From NCBI GenBank assembly GCA_964431545.1, contig CAYSLC010000081.1:1-21286 (forward strand): 21,286 nt of DNA, written 5' to 3'. Source of the stretch: CAYSLC01 sp964431545 (lineage in GTDB: Bacteria > Desulfobacterota > Desulfobacteria > Desulfobacterales > JAABSP01). A program made the translations under genes and the position numbers. A model generated the notes under the pieces. That model saw only the letters and a list, made by a program, of their open reading frames with translations. It ran no database searches and was not told the origin of the DNA. This document shows, one piece after another, positions 1-7,420 of this stretch (its first letter is position 1; each line of letters starts with the position of its first letter).

Positions 1-992
1 ACGCTTTGAAAGGGACTCCGTCAACCCACACCATCACCATCCAGAACGACGATACAGGGCCGGGGGCGGACGGCTATGAACCCAATGACCTTGAAACGTC
101 TGCGTCCCTCCTGACACTTACTTTTTCGGGGGATGCGGCTATGCAAAAGACATCGGACGCCACGATCCATTCATCCACCGACTTGGATTACTATCGCATA
201 GACCTGGCCACCGGCTACAATTACACCGTTTCCGCCAGAGTACACGATAGCTATGACAGCACGGACGGACAGATTTATTCCTGCGATGTCAAGTTCTCGT
301 ATAAGGCAGACGGAATATGGTCCGTCCCGCAAGACACCTCGCATTCACCATTTTCCGTTGAGAATGGCGGAGAAGTCATTTTCAATGTGGAACCTTACTT
401 CGCGTGGGAGATGGGAACGTATGCGCTGGAAATCGAGGTGACAAAGGGATCGACGGAATCCATTGTTTGGGTGTCATCAAAGTCCGAGGCCATGTCCCAG
501 GCCCTCGCCCAAGGAAAGCTAGTCCTGCTTCTGGCGGGACGTGCTACTTGCGGGTATACCCAGCATATGAAAGAGACGGTTTGTGAAAGCACAGATCCAC
601 CCATCCGTTCCGCGATATTGGATAGTTATATTCCTTGGTATTGCGATGTCGACAGCAGTACCGAGCATTACACGTATACTTCGGGCTTAGGTTCTTATTT
701 CCTTCCCCTCATATGCCGGATCGATCCGGACAATCAGGATCAATATCTGGATCGAAGCACCGGCATTCAGGATACGAATGCATTTTACGAGAGGCTTTTG
801 TTAGATATCGTGATAAAGGGCGATGTTAACCACATGAACGGCGTCACTCTGGAGGATGCCATCCTCTCTCTTCAGACGGTAGCTGGGATTCAGACATCCA
901 CGATCTATACCGACGCAGACGTCGATGATGACGAATGCATAGGCATCGTCGAAGCAATCTATGTACTCCAAGAGATTAGCAATACGCGATAG
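1..992 (+). CDS. Secreted multidomain protein with thioredoxin-like and dockerin domains (5'-truncated)
   Basis: The frame is open to the left edge, so the start lies outside the window; an in-frame TTG at 6 is not convincing. The visible order is as follows. First comes a short tail ending TITIQNDD, like the last strand of a Calx-beta domain. Next is a PPC-like beta region (about 66-450) opening with DGYEPND. A thioredoxin-like domain (about 470-815) follows, with the helix-start motif CGYT, so only the first cysteine of CxxC is present. Last is a dockerin-type pair of calcium loops (about 820-985), DVNHMNGVTLED and DADVDDDECIG. The protein is therefore probably exported and acts outside the cytoplasm; its substrate is unknown. 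Codon use is much less GC-rich than in the genes to its right, which suggests a different history. It ends 28 nt from the converging GH3 gene. Domain calls are by eye: the dockerin is fairly secure, the others moderate. Confidence 0.8.
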   Translation, partial: ALKGTPSTHTITIQNDDTGPGADGYEPNDLETSASLLTLTFSGDAAMQKTSDATIHSSTDLDYYRIDLATGYNYTVSARVHDSYDSTDGQIYSCDVKFSYKADGIWSVPQDTSHSPFSVENGGEVIFNVEPYFAWEMGTYALEIEVTKGSTESIVWVSSKSEAMSQALAQGKLVLLLAGRATCGYTQHMKETVCESTDPPIRSAILDSYIPWYCDVDSSTEHYTYTSGLGSYFLPLICRIDPDNQDQYLDRSTGIQDTNAFYERLLLDIVIKGDVNHMNGVTLEDAILSLQTVAGIQTSTIYTDADVDDDECIGIVEAIYVLQEISNTR

Positions 993-1020
993 AAGACAGG
1001 CTTTTGGTTACTCCGGGCGG

Positions 1021-2658
1021 CTATGGTTCCCCGAAGATCCCACGCCACACCGCCTCGGCATGGAGTGGCGTGGGCTTGATGTCGCCCGGTTTCAAGCCCC
1101 TTAAGACCAGAAAGGACCGATAGGCGGCCTCGGCGTCTCCGGCCACCGGAAACAGTCCGGCGGGGCCGAGTTGGCCGAGGTTCCGGGCGTGGGCGTAGTG
1201 GTAATTTTCCCGGAGGCCCGTTTCCAGTTCGAACGCCAGGCGATCCGAAACCGCTCCACGGATCAGGTTGAAGTAGAGGAGATACCGGACGGTCCCGCCA
1301 TCGCGATGGGGCGCCACCATGGCGAAGCCGAACCGGAGGCCGCACGCCGTCTCGATCTTTCTTAACACCTGTTCCACATGGATGCCGTGGAGTTTCTCCC
1401 CCACCTGGTCGGAGACGTTCCCCTCCCGTCCCAGAAACCGAAGGCACGGGGTCCGTCCCAGAAATCCCTCCACCCGGACCACGTCCCCCAGGCGATACCG
1501 GTAAAACCCGCCACCGGTGGTGACGAGAACCGAATAGGACCGCCCGTCCGTAAGGGCCCGGACTGGATGGATGGTCCGGGTGTCGAGATCCTCGAACTCC
1601 AGGAAATGGGACCGGACGGCGCAGACCTTTTTCGCCCCCACGGGGATGGAGACCACCCCCTCCGTGGCCAGGAGCCCCTTGCCCTGGACCAGGGCCCTGG
1701 GGAAGGCGGTCTGGAGCCATGACGCCCCGGACGCGGCCCGTCCCTCGTCCCAGCAGCTGATGATCCGAAGGTCCGGCCAGAGCGCCTGGAGATCGGCCGG
1801 ATCATCGATGGCTTGGATCGCCGCCGCCCGCTCCGGATCGGGGGGAAACCGCCGGTCGATCTCCAGCCGCTCGGCGGGCGCCGGGTCCACGTCGAGGGTC
1901 GCCCCGCCGTGTCGAATGTCCGCGATGATCCGGCTTCGTTCCCTTTGGAACCGCTGTAGGAGGATCGTCAGGAAGGAGGGATGCCACACGGAGATCAGCC
2001 GGAGGTTCGGTTCCCTCGCCAGGGAGAGGATCGTCAGGTATTCGAAGGCGTTCGGATCCCCGATCGCTTCAATGCCCGGCGGTTTGAGGACGAGGATCCG
2101 GGCGATCCGCCGCTGGAGGGGACCGAGGTAGTCGGTGTCCCGGGGAAACCCGATGGGGACCCGGCACCCGTCCGGGGTCGAAACCGGCGTCGAGGGGCTG
2201 ATCGACCAGTAGTGGCGGCCGAGAAAGAGTCCGGGGCTCCGGAGATAGAGCAGGGCGATCCACGGGTGGATCGCGGCGTTGAACTCGCTTTTGAGGGCGT
2301 CGGTGTAGGGGATCAGCTTCGACCCGCCCGTGGAGCCGCTGGTGGGCTCCAGGAGCCGGACCGGATCCCGGGTCAGGACGTTCTCGTCGCCCCGACAGAT
2401 GGCGCGGATCTCCGCCCCATAGGCTTCATGGCCGGCGGGGCGGAGCCCGCGGAAGGCGGTCAGGGGGTCCGCCCCCCCGAAGCCGTGCCGCCTGCCGAAA
2501 CTCGTGCCGGCGTTTCGGGCCAGCAGACACCGCAGCCGGCGCATCTGGAAGAACCGTGGAAAACAGGCGGCAACGATGAACAGGGCCAGCCCCGGCAGGC
2601 AGGAGAGGAACCAGAGAAGGTTGCACAGGAGGATGGGCAGCTTAGCCGGCCGGTCCAT
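1021..2658 (-). CDS. GH3-family acyl-adenylating amide synthetase
   Basis: A 545-residue protein of the GH3 (auxin-responsive promoter) superfamily. These enzymes adenylate a carboxylic acid with ATP and pass the acyl group to an amino acid or another amine. The ATP/phosphate motif EPTSGSTGGSKLIPYT lies at about residues 104-119. The conserved TTGGGFYRYRLGDVV motif lies at about 378-392, followed by GREGNVSDQVGEKLHG, the expected hinge and C-terminal region. The length fits bacterial GH3 proteins. A hydrophobic stretch at about 7-34 could tether it to the inner membrane. It is the last gene of a minus-strand operon, and its ATG lies inside the 3' end of the preceding gene (17-nt overlap), behind a strong GGGAGGGGG ribosome site. 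The family is confident; the acyl and amine substrates are unknown, and auxin conjugation should not be assumed in a bacterium. Confidence 0.9.
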   Translation of the reverse strand: MDRPAKLPILLCNLLWFLSCLPGLALFIVAACFPRFFQMRRLRCLLARNAGTSFGRRHGFGGADPLTAFRGLRPAGHEAYGAEIRAICRGDENVLTRDPVRLLEPTSGSTGGSKLIPYTDALKSEFNAAIHPWIALLYLRSPGLFLGRHYWSISPSTPVSTPDGCRVPIGFPRDTDYLGPLQRRIARILVLKPPGIEAIGDPNAFEYLTILSLAREPNLRLISVWHPSFLTILLQRFQRERSRIIADIRHGGATLDVDPAPAERLEIDRRFPPDPERAAAIQAIDDPADLQALWPDLRIISCWDEGRAASGASWLQTAFPRALVQGKGLLATEGVVSIPVGAKKVCAVRSHFLEFEDLDTRTIHPVRALTDGRSYSVLVTTGGGFYRYRLGDVVRVEGFLGRTPCLRFLGREGNVSDQVGEKLHGIHVEQVLRKIETACGLRFGFAMVAPHRDGGTVRYLLYFNLIRGAVSDRLAFELETGLRENYHYAHARNLGQLGPAGLFPVAGDAEAAYRSFLVLRGLKPGDIKPTPLHAEAVWRGIFGEP

Positions 2659-3382
2659 CGATTCCCCCTCCCTGGGATCGGCCGATCACCCGCCAGGCTT
2701 TCCGGTTGAGGTTCTCCCGGGAGACCTCGGCGATGCAGGCCAGCTCCGCGCCCTCGCGCCACCCCGGGTTTTTCCGCAGGAAGAAGGCGACGTGGGGATC
2801 TCGGGACCCGCGGCCGCCGACGGAGCAGTGGCAGGGCCGAAGCCGCTCCCGCCCGCCGTTCCATTGGATGATCCCATGCTCCCGGCCGTAGGCGGCCCCG
2901 AACTTGTGGGCGGCCACCGCGTCGAGGGTCTCCCGGATTTCCGGATCGCCGGGGCGGTCGGGGGAGGGGTGGTACCGGTGGAAGAAGACCGGCAGAAACC
3001 GGTAGGTACGGTACCCCTTGGAGATGAGGAACCAGTAGCAGGCCCGGGACGGGTTTTCGTCGATCATCTCCACCAGGATCCGGCCGAAGGCGCCGGCCAG
3101 GGGGCTCCGGGACCGGACCCCGCGGTCGACGATGGTATCGCCGCTGAAGAGGAAGAGGCAGTCCCTGCCGTCGACGGTCAGGGGGATGTACGCCAGGGTG
3201 GTGAACCCGGTCAGGCGGCCGTGGTCGTCGTAAAGGAGGATCACCCGGTCCTTCCCGGCCAGGTCCGAAAAGAAGGTCTCCGGACGGACATTGGCGAAGT
3301 ACCGGCGCAGCAGCGACAGCATCTGTCGGGAGACGGCCTCCGGAAGGCCGGCGGCCGGTCGGATCTCGGTTCGCAATGGCAT
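2642..3382 (-). CDS. Conserved hypothetical protein, possibly acyltransferase-like
   Basis: A 246-residue protein that I cannot assign to a named family. It has no signal peptide and no obvious membrane segment. Hydrophobic strands at about 45-66 (VILLYDDHGRLTGFTTLAYI) and 75-86, followed by an FLISKGYRTYRFLPVFF segment at 118-134, resemble the core of a GNAT-like acyltransferase, but no clear acetyl-CoA-binding loop is visible. The C-terminal part contains CHC at about 184-186. The start is supported by AGGAG four nucleotides before the ATG, and this ribosome site overlaps the stop region of the upstream GNAT gene (7-nt gap). The gene overlaps the GH3 start by 17 nt, so the two are probably translationally coupled. 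Its role is inferred only from context: a partner in the same pathway as the GH3 and radical SAM enzymes. Confidence 0.8.
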   Translation of the reverse strand: MPLRTEIRPAAGLPEAVSRQMLSLLRRYFANVRPETFFSDLAGKDRVILLYDDHGRLTGFTTLAYIPLTVDGRDCLFLFSGDTIVDRGVRSRSPLAGAFGRILVEMIDENPSRACYWFLISKGYRTYRFLPVFFHRYHPSPDRPGDPEIRETLDAVAAHKFGAAYGREHGIIQWNGGRERLRPCHCSVGGRGSRDPHVAFFLRKNPGWREGAELACIAEVSRENLNRKAWRVIGRSQGGGIDGPAG

Positions 3383-3389
3383 GGCGCTC

Positions 3390-4484
3390 CTATACCGTCC
3401 CCACGTCCAGGTGGGGGATGCGGGGTTGATCCAGGGATCGGTGGAACCGCTCCCCTTCCGGATGACAGACCAGATAGAGGCGGCTGAGGTACCGGAACCC
3501 GGGGAAGGGGGCCAGGGCCCGGAGGAGGGGGTCGGCCTCGTGGAACCCGACCACGACCAGCGGGTTTCCCGGCCCCCGCCGGTCGACGATCATCGATCGG
3601 AGAAGGGCCGCGAAGACGGCGGGGTCGTCGTCCCGGACGCAGGGAAACGAGACATACGCCGTCTTCAGGGTATCCCCCGGCCTGGGAAGCCGGGGATACC
3701 CCGTCAGGGCCAGGACGGGGTTGATCAGGGGCCGCAGGGCCCCCAGGGGCCGGGCGTACCCGGTCACCCGGTGCTGCTTGAAGGCGGTCTGGTCCCACCA
3801 GGCGGCGGCGCCGACGATGGCGCCCCCCCGCCGCGCCACATGGAAGTCCGCCGGCGTCAGGTCCCTCAAGCAGGGGGTTCCGAGGTCATCCGGCCCGAGG
3901 ACCGGAAAGAACCGCCGCTTCGCCCCTTGGCGACGCAGGAAGGCGAAGATCTCCTCGATGGTCTCCGGATCTCCCCGGTGGAACGACAGGCGTTGGTTCG
4001 ACGCGATCCGGGGAAGCCGCCCCGTGTGGAGGGCGGTGGTGACGAGACGCCCCAGCTCGATGTACCGGGGAAGCCCGGCCCGGCCGGAGGTCAGCAGATG
4101 CCGGGCCGTTTCGTTGCTCTCGACGATGGTCGTCAGGTAGGCCGGAACCCGGCCGTCCCGGTGGAGACGGGCCAGGAACCGATATCCTCGGAAGAGGCCC
4201 AGCCCGGACCGGGCTTCGGGGGCCAGGCGCAGGCTCCCCAGGTAGCCGATCCGCCCCGGATCGCCGTTGACGAAGACCGTTTTGACGCTCCGGGTCCCCA
4301 TGCCTACGACCACGCCGTTTTTCTCCGCCACGATCGCCTGTCCGAACCGGCCCTCCACGCCGAGTGCGTGGAAGAAGTCGGGCTCCCGGGTATAGGCCAT
4401 CCGGACCCACCCCGGCATGGGGGACCGGCGGAGGAGTTCCCGAAGCCTACTATCATCCCGTTGATCAGCCAGTCGGATCCGCAT
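3390..4484 (-). CDS. GNAT-family N-acetyltransferase
   Basis: A 364-residue protein whose N-terminal half has the GNAT pattern. It opens with MRIRLADQRDDSRLRELL, the usual first strand and helix. A VAEKNGVVVGMGTR strand pair lies at about 52-65. Motif A, LRLAPEARSGLGLFRGY, at about 85-101, is where acetyl-CoA or another acyl-CoA pyrophosphate is bound. The C-terminal half (about 190-364) may be a second, degenerate GNAT-like domain, as in double-GNAT proteins; this is less sure. The ATG has GGGAG six nucleotides upstream and lies 20 nt inside the end of the preceding radical SAM gene. The acceptor is unknown. Its place between radical SAM enzymes and a GH3 synthetase suggests it acylates an amine or hydroxyl on the pathway product or on a precursor. 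Confidence 0.85.
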   Translation of the reverse strand: MRIRLADQRDDSRLRELLRRSPMPGWVRMAYTREPDFFHALGVEGRFGQAIVAEKNGVVVGMGTRSVKTVFVNGDPGRIGYLGSLRLAPEARSGLGLFRGYRFLARLHRDGRVPAYLTTIVESNETARHLLTSGRAGLPRYIELGRLVTTALHTGRLPRIASNQRLSFHRGDPETIEEIFAFLRRQGAKRRFFPVLGPDDLGTPCLRDLTPADFHVARRGGAIVGAAAWWDQTAFKQHRVTGYARPLGALRPLINPVLALTGYPRLPRPGDTLKTAYVSFPCVRDDDPAVFAALLRSMIVDRRGPGNPLVVVGFHEADPLLRALAPFPGFRYLSRLYLVCHPEGERFHRSLDQPRIPHLDVGTV

Positions 4485-5805
4485 CCGCCGCTCCCAGGGG
4501 CAGATCCTGGCGCCGTTGTACCTCGAACCGGCTCCCGATGTTGCCGTTGAGGTAAAGGAAGGCCTTGAAGGGATCGCCGCAGTTGCCCCGGAGGTCCATC
4601 CCCCGCCGGAGGATGCTCGACCAGGCGTAGAACTTTCGCCGGTATGTATAGCACAGCTCGGACAATCGCTCCGGCGAGAGGGGCCGGGGTTGGAAGGCGA
4701 CCCGCCCGAACCGATGCCCGGGGGAGAGCCACCAGGGATCGTCCAAGAGCCGCCCCTCGGATTTCAGCCTGCCGTAGAGGGGCGTTCCCGGAAACGGCAC
4801 CAGGTGGTTGAAGGCCGCGAAGAAGACCCGATGGCCCAGGGCGAAGTCGAGGGTCCGCTGGAAGCTCTCCTCGGTGTCCCCGTCGTATCCGAAGACGAAG
4901 GTGGCGTAGATCCCGATGCCGTGGTCCCGGAACCGCGCCAGCCGCTCCCCGTACCGTCGCCCCCCGCCGTTGACCCCTTTTCCCATGGCCCGCAGGACCC
5001 GGGGGTCGAGGGACTCGAACCCGACGAGGACCAGCAGGCACCCGCTTTTGGCCATCAGCGACAGAAGCGCCTCGTCCTCGGCGATGTGGAGGCTCACCTG
5101 GGCGGCCCAGCGGATCTTCAGGGGGATCAGGGCCCGGAGGAAGGCCTTGAACCGCTCCCGGTCCATGCCGATGTTGTCGTCCACGAAAAAGAGGTTCCGG
5201 TGGGGGAGGGTCTCCACCTCCCGGAGGACCGCGTCCATGGGCCGTCGGCGGTGCCGGCCCTGGAAAAAGCGCGTGACCGAACAGAAATCGCACCCGAACC
5301 GGCAGCCCCGGGAGGTCTCCATCAGCGAAATTTTGAGGTAGTTCCTGCCCGCATAGACGGCCCGATCCGGGAGAACGCCGTTCGGGCACGGCCGGCGTAG
5401 GGATCGGTAGAGGGGTTTCAAGCGCCCGGCGCCCAAGTCCGCCAGCACCGTCGGCCAGACCTCCTCGGCGTCGCCCACCAGCAATGCGTCGGCGTGGCGG
5501 GCCGCCTCCACGGGGTGGAGGGTGGGGTGGAATCCCCCCAGGATCACCCGTTGTCTCCGTTTCCGGAACCGGTCGGCGATCTGGTAGGCCCTGCGGGCCG
5601 TGTAGGTCTCCGCGTTGATGCAGACGAGATCCGCGGGCTCGTCGCAGGGGATCGCCTCCAGCCGGTCATCGTAAAAGACCCGTTCGTGGATCTCCGGCGT
5701 CAGGGCGGAGAGGACGGCCATGGAGAGGGGCTCCATGAGCCATCCACGGGGGTACGGCTTCCCGTTTTCGCCCCCCACCCGGGGAAGGATGAAGATGAGC
5801 TTCAT
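4465..5805 (-). CDS. B12-binding-domain radical SAM protein (paralogue 2)
   Basis: A 446-residue radical SAM enzyme of the class-B layout. A Rossmann-like cobalamin-binding-type domain (about 1-135) precedes a TIM-barrel radical SAM domain with the 4Fe-4S motif CRFGCDFC (C168, C172, C175) and an SAM-side GFES motif. The cobalamin-type domain lacks the DxHxxG base-off histidine motif; the equivalent stretch reads YDDRLEAI. It may therefore bind cobalamin without a histidine ligand or not at all. The C-terminal segment resembles the DUF4070-type tail of such proteins. It is clearly homologous to the gene just upstream (shared VGFES, KGING/KGVNG and PFPGT/PYPGT blocks), so the pair is a tandem duplication. 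AAGGAGA seven nucleotides before the ATG supports the start. Such enzymes carry out methylations, cyclisations or cofactor and lipid tailoring; the substrate here is unknown. Confidence 0.9.
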   Translation of the reverse strand: MKLIFILPRVGGENGKPYPRGWLMEPLSMAVLSALTPEIHERVFYDDRLEAIPCDEPADLVCINAETYTARRAYQIADRFRKRRQRVILGGFHPTLHPVEAARHADALLVGDAEEVWPTVLADLGAGRLKPLYRSLRRPCPNGVLPDRAVYAGRNYLKISLMETSRGCRFGCDFCSVTRFFQGRHRRRPMDAVLREVETLPHRNLFFVDDNIGMDRERFKAFLRALIPLKIRWAAQVSLHIAEDEALLSLMAKSGCLLVLVGFESLDPRVLRAMGKGVNGGGRRYGERLARFRDHGIGIYATFVFGYDGDTEESFQRTLDFALGHRVFFAAFNHLVPFPGTPLYGRLKSEGRLLDDPWWLSPGHRFGRVAFQPRPLSPERLSELCYTYRRKFYAWSSILRRGMDLRGNCGDPFKAFLYLNGNIGSRFEVQRRQDLPLGAADADPTG

Positions 5806-5818
5806 CGTCTGGTCTCCT

Positions 5819-7126
5819 TCATTGTGTCAGGATCCGGTTTCGTTCGTCCCTCAGCCGGCGGACATAGAGGCGGTAGGCCAGATTTCCCGCCAGGGTCACC
5901 GGAGGCCGGGGGGACCCCAGGGTCCGCCGCAGGATGTTCTTGATGGTGAACGTCCGTTCGTAGGCCCGGATGAAGCCATGGTCGAGGGCCTCCGGACTCA
6001 TGCGCGCCGGCCGGAAGACCACGTGCTGGGTGTCGTAGTGGCGCCAGCGCCGGTGGAGGAGGCGGCCCTGGGACCGGAGCCGGTCGTGGGCGTCGGTGCC
6101 GGGATAGGGGGTGAACAGGGCGTACCGGGGGATGTCGATCCGAAGCTCGTTCACCGCCGCCACGGTGGCGTCGAAGATCTCCGGCGGGTCCGCGTCCATG
6201 CCGAAGACGAAGCAGCCCTGGACGGCGATGCCGTGGCGATGGAGGGCCTCCACGACCCGGCGGTACGACCCGGCCCCGTTGATCCCCTTCCGGACCTCCT
6301 TGAGGGAGGCCGGATCGATGGATTCGAACCCCACCAGCAGGTATTGGCACCCGCTGTCGGCCATGGCCTTCAACAGTTCGGGATCGTCGGCGATCCGAAT
6401 GGTGGCCAGCCCGCCCCAAATCTTTTGGAGGGGGATCAGGCCGTGGAAGAGTTCCAGGGCGTACTCCCGGTCGTCGATGAGGTTGACGTCGTTGAAGGCG
6501 AACCGTCTTCCCGGAAGGGCGCGGATCTCGGAGATCACCTCCCCCACGGGGCGGGTGTGCCATCCAAAGGGGACCGCCGGGACGGTGCAGAAGCGGCACC
6601 CGCCACGGCACCCCCTTGTGGCGAAGACGGTCTGGGGCATGAGGTAGCCCAGGGACTTCTGGAGGTCCCGGCGGGGCTGGGGCAGCTTTTTCAGATCGGT
6701 TCCGTTCTGGCGATAGACGGGCCGCATCTTTCCCCCGACGAAATCCCGAAGGAGCCGGGGCCAGGTCTTCTCGGCGAAGCCGACCACCACGGCGTCGGCG
6801 TGTCCGGCGGCCTCCTCGGGCATCAGGGTGACGTGGACGCCCCCCAGGACCACGGGGGTCCCCTTTTCCCGGAACCGGTCGGCGATCCGATAGGCCCGCT
6901 CCGCCGTGCCCGTCAGGCAGCTGATCCCCACCAGGTCGAAGGGGCCGTCCATGGGAATCGGCTGGACGCTCTCGTCGGCCAGGGTGATCTCCGCGGGGAT
7001 CTCCCCGGGCACCAGGGCCGCCAGGGTCGTCAGGGTCAGGGGCGCCTCCCGGAAGGAGGCGGTCACCGGACCGAGTCTCAGCCGGTGGATCCGGGCGTCG
7101 GGCAGGATCAGCAGCAGTCGAAGCAT
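5819..7126 (-). CDS. B12-binding-domain radical SAM protein (paralogue 1), first gene of operon
   Basis: A protein of about 435 residues with an N-terminal cobalamin-binding-type Rossmann domain (about 1-140) and a radical SAM domain carrying CRGGCRFC (C173, C177, C180). As in its neighbour, the DxHxxG motif is missing (LADESVQPI). I chose the ATG at 7126 over the in-frame ATG at 7147. It has AGGAG six nucleotides upstream (complement of 7133-7137), and it places MLRLLLILP, the usual first strand, at the N-terminus. The longer form would add seven residues. The stop overlaps the ribosome-binding site of the next gene (13-nt gap), indicating one transcript. The chemistry is unknown; pairing with a second radical SAM protein suggests two successive radical steps, or a heterodimer. 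The upstream 270 nt hold several inverted repeats that may regulate the operon. Confidence 0.9.
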   Translation of the reverse strand: MLRLLLILPDARIHRLRLGPVTASFREAPLTLTTLAALVPGEIPAEITLADESVQPIPMDGPFDLVGISCLTGTAERAYRIADRFREKGTPVVLGGVHVTLMPEEAAGHADAVVVGFAEKTWPRLLRDFVGGKMRPVYRQNGTDLKKLPQPRRDLQKSLGYLMPQTVFATRGCRGGCRFCTVPAVPFGWHTRPVGEVISEIRALPGRRFAFNDVNLIDDREYALELFHGLIPLQKIWGGLATIRIADDPELLKAMADSGCQYLLVGFESIDPASLKEVRKGINGAGSYRRVVEALHRHGIAVQGCFVFGMDADPPEIFDATVAAVNELRIDIPRYALFTPYPGTDAHDRLRSQGRLLHRRWRHYDTQHVVFRPARMSPEALDHGFIRAYERTFTIKNILRRTLGSPRPPVTLAGNLAYRLYVRRLRDERNRILTQ

Positions 7127-7194
7127 GGGGGACTCCTGGGTGGACATTTCTCCAAAGGCTCCTGTGGAAACGGGTAAAGGGACAAGTCCGAGCC

Positions 7195-7219
7195 GAAGAT
7201 GAATTTCCGCGAAATCTTC
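7195..7219. repeat. Inverted repeat upstream of radical SAM operon
   Basis: GAAGAT and ATCTTC flank an inner dyad ATTTC-cgc-GAAAT (7203-7215). It lies about 70-90 nt upstream of the radical SAM start at 7126, in the divergent intergenic region. It could be a regulator site or a leader hairpin. The dyad is directly visible; the function is inference. Confidence 0.4.
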
Positions 7220-7222
7220 ATG

Positions 7223-7247
7223 CGGGGCGTCAATCTCCCTTGCCCCG
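7223..7247. repeat. GC inverted repeat in divergent intergenic region
   Basis: CGGGGC (7223-7228) and GCCCCG (7242-7247) form a perfect 6-bp dyad around a 13-nt loop. On the plus strand it is followed by purine-rich sequence with an A8 run, not a T-tract, so it does not look like an intrinsic terminator in either direction. Confidence 0.3.
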
Positions 7248-7291
7248 AGGTTACAGCAAAAAAAATGCCAGGCTCAAATCTCTTTCCAGCT

Positions 7292-7320
7292 TTGCATATG
7301 AAACGCCGAAATGGTATTCT
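7292..7320 (+). promoter_or_regulatory. Candidate sigma-70-type promoter for the toxin-antitoxin pair
   Basis: TTGCAT (7292-7297) is separated by exactly 17 nt from TATTCT (7315-7320), which is preceded by TGG, an extended -10 signature. Transcription would begin near 7327, about 95 nt upstream of the DUF433 start. Matches to consensus are partial (3/6 and 4/6), so this is a moderate-to-weak call. Confidence 0.35.
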
Positions 7321-7355
7321 CTATTTCGAGAGTGGAAACCATGTTTGGCGGATCA

Positions 7356-7373
7356 CCCTGATTCCATTCAGGG
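7356..7373. promoter_or_regulatory. Candidate operator dyad of the toxin-antitoxin operon
   Basis: CCCTGA-ttccat-TCAGGG is a perfect 6-bp inverted repeat with a 6-nt centre. It lies 47 nt upstream of the antitoxin ATG and just downstream of the candidate promoter, where an autoregulating antitoxin complex could block transcription. Operator function is inferred from position only. Confidence 0.35.
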
Positions 7374-7420
7374 AAAAGGGAATATGGAGGGCGGGAGAAT
7401 AAATCGGAGGCATACACGAC

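Noticed and set aside
7127..7147. ATG at 7147 as start of the first radical SAM gene
   Set aside because: Its ribosome sites are badly spaced (2 or 11 nt), while ATG 7126 has AGGAG at 6 nt and starts at the first domain strand. It remains possible.
1021..7147. Classical hopanoid (hpn) or polyketide biosynthetic cluster
   Set aside because: Radical SAM proteins of this layout occur in hopanoid clusters, but no squalene cyclase, glycosyltransferase or ketosynthase is present.
7199..7402. 67-codon plus-strand open frame in the divergent intergenic region
   Set aside because: No ribosome site, no recognisable family, and it overlaps dyads and the candidate promoter. Two overlapping frames here look equally random.
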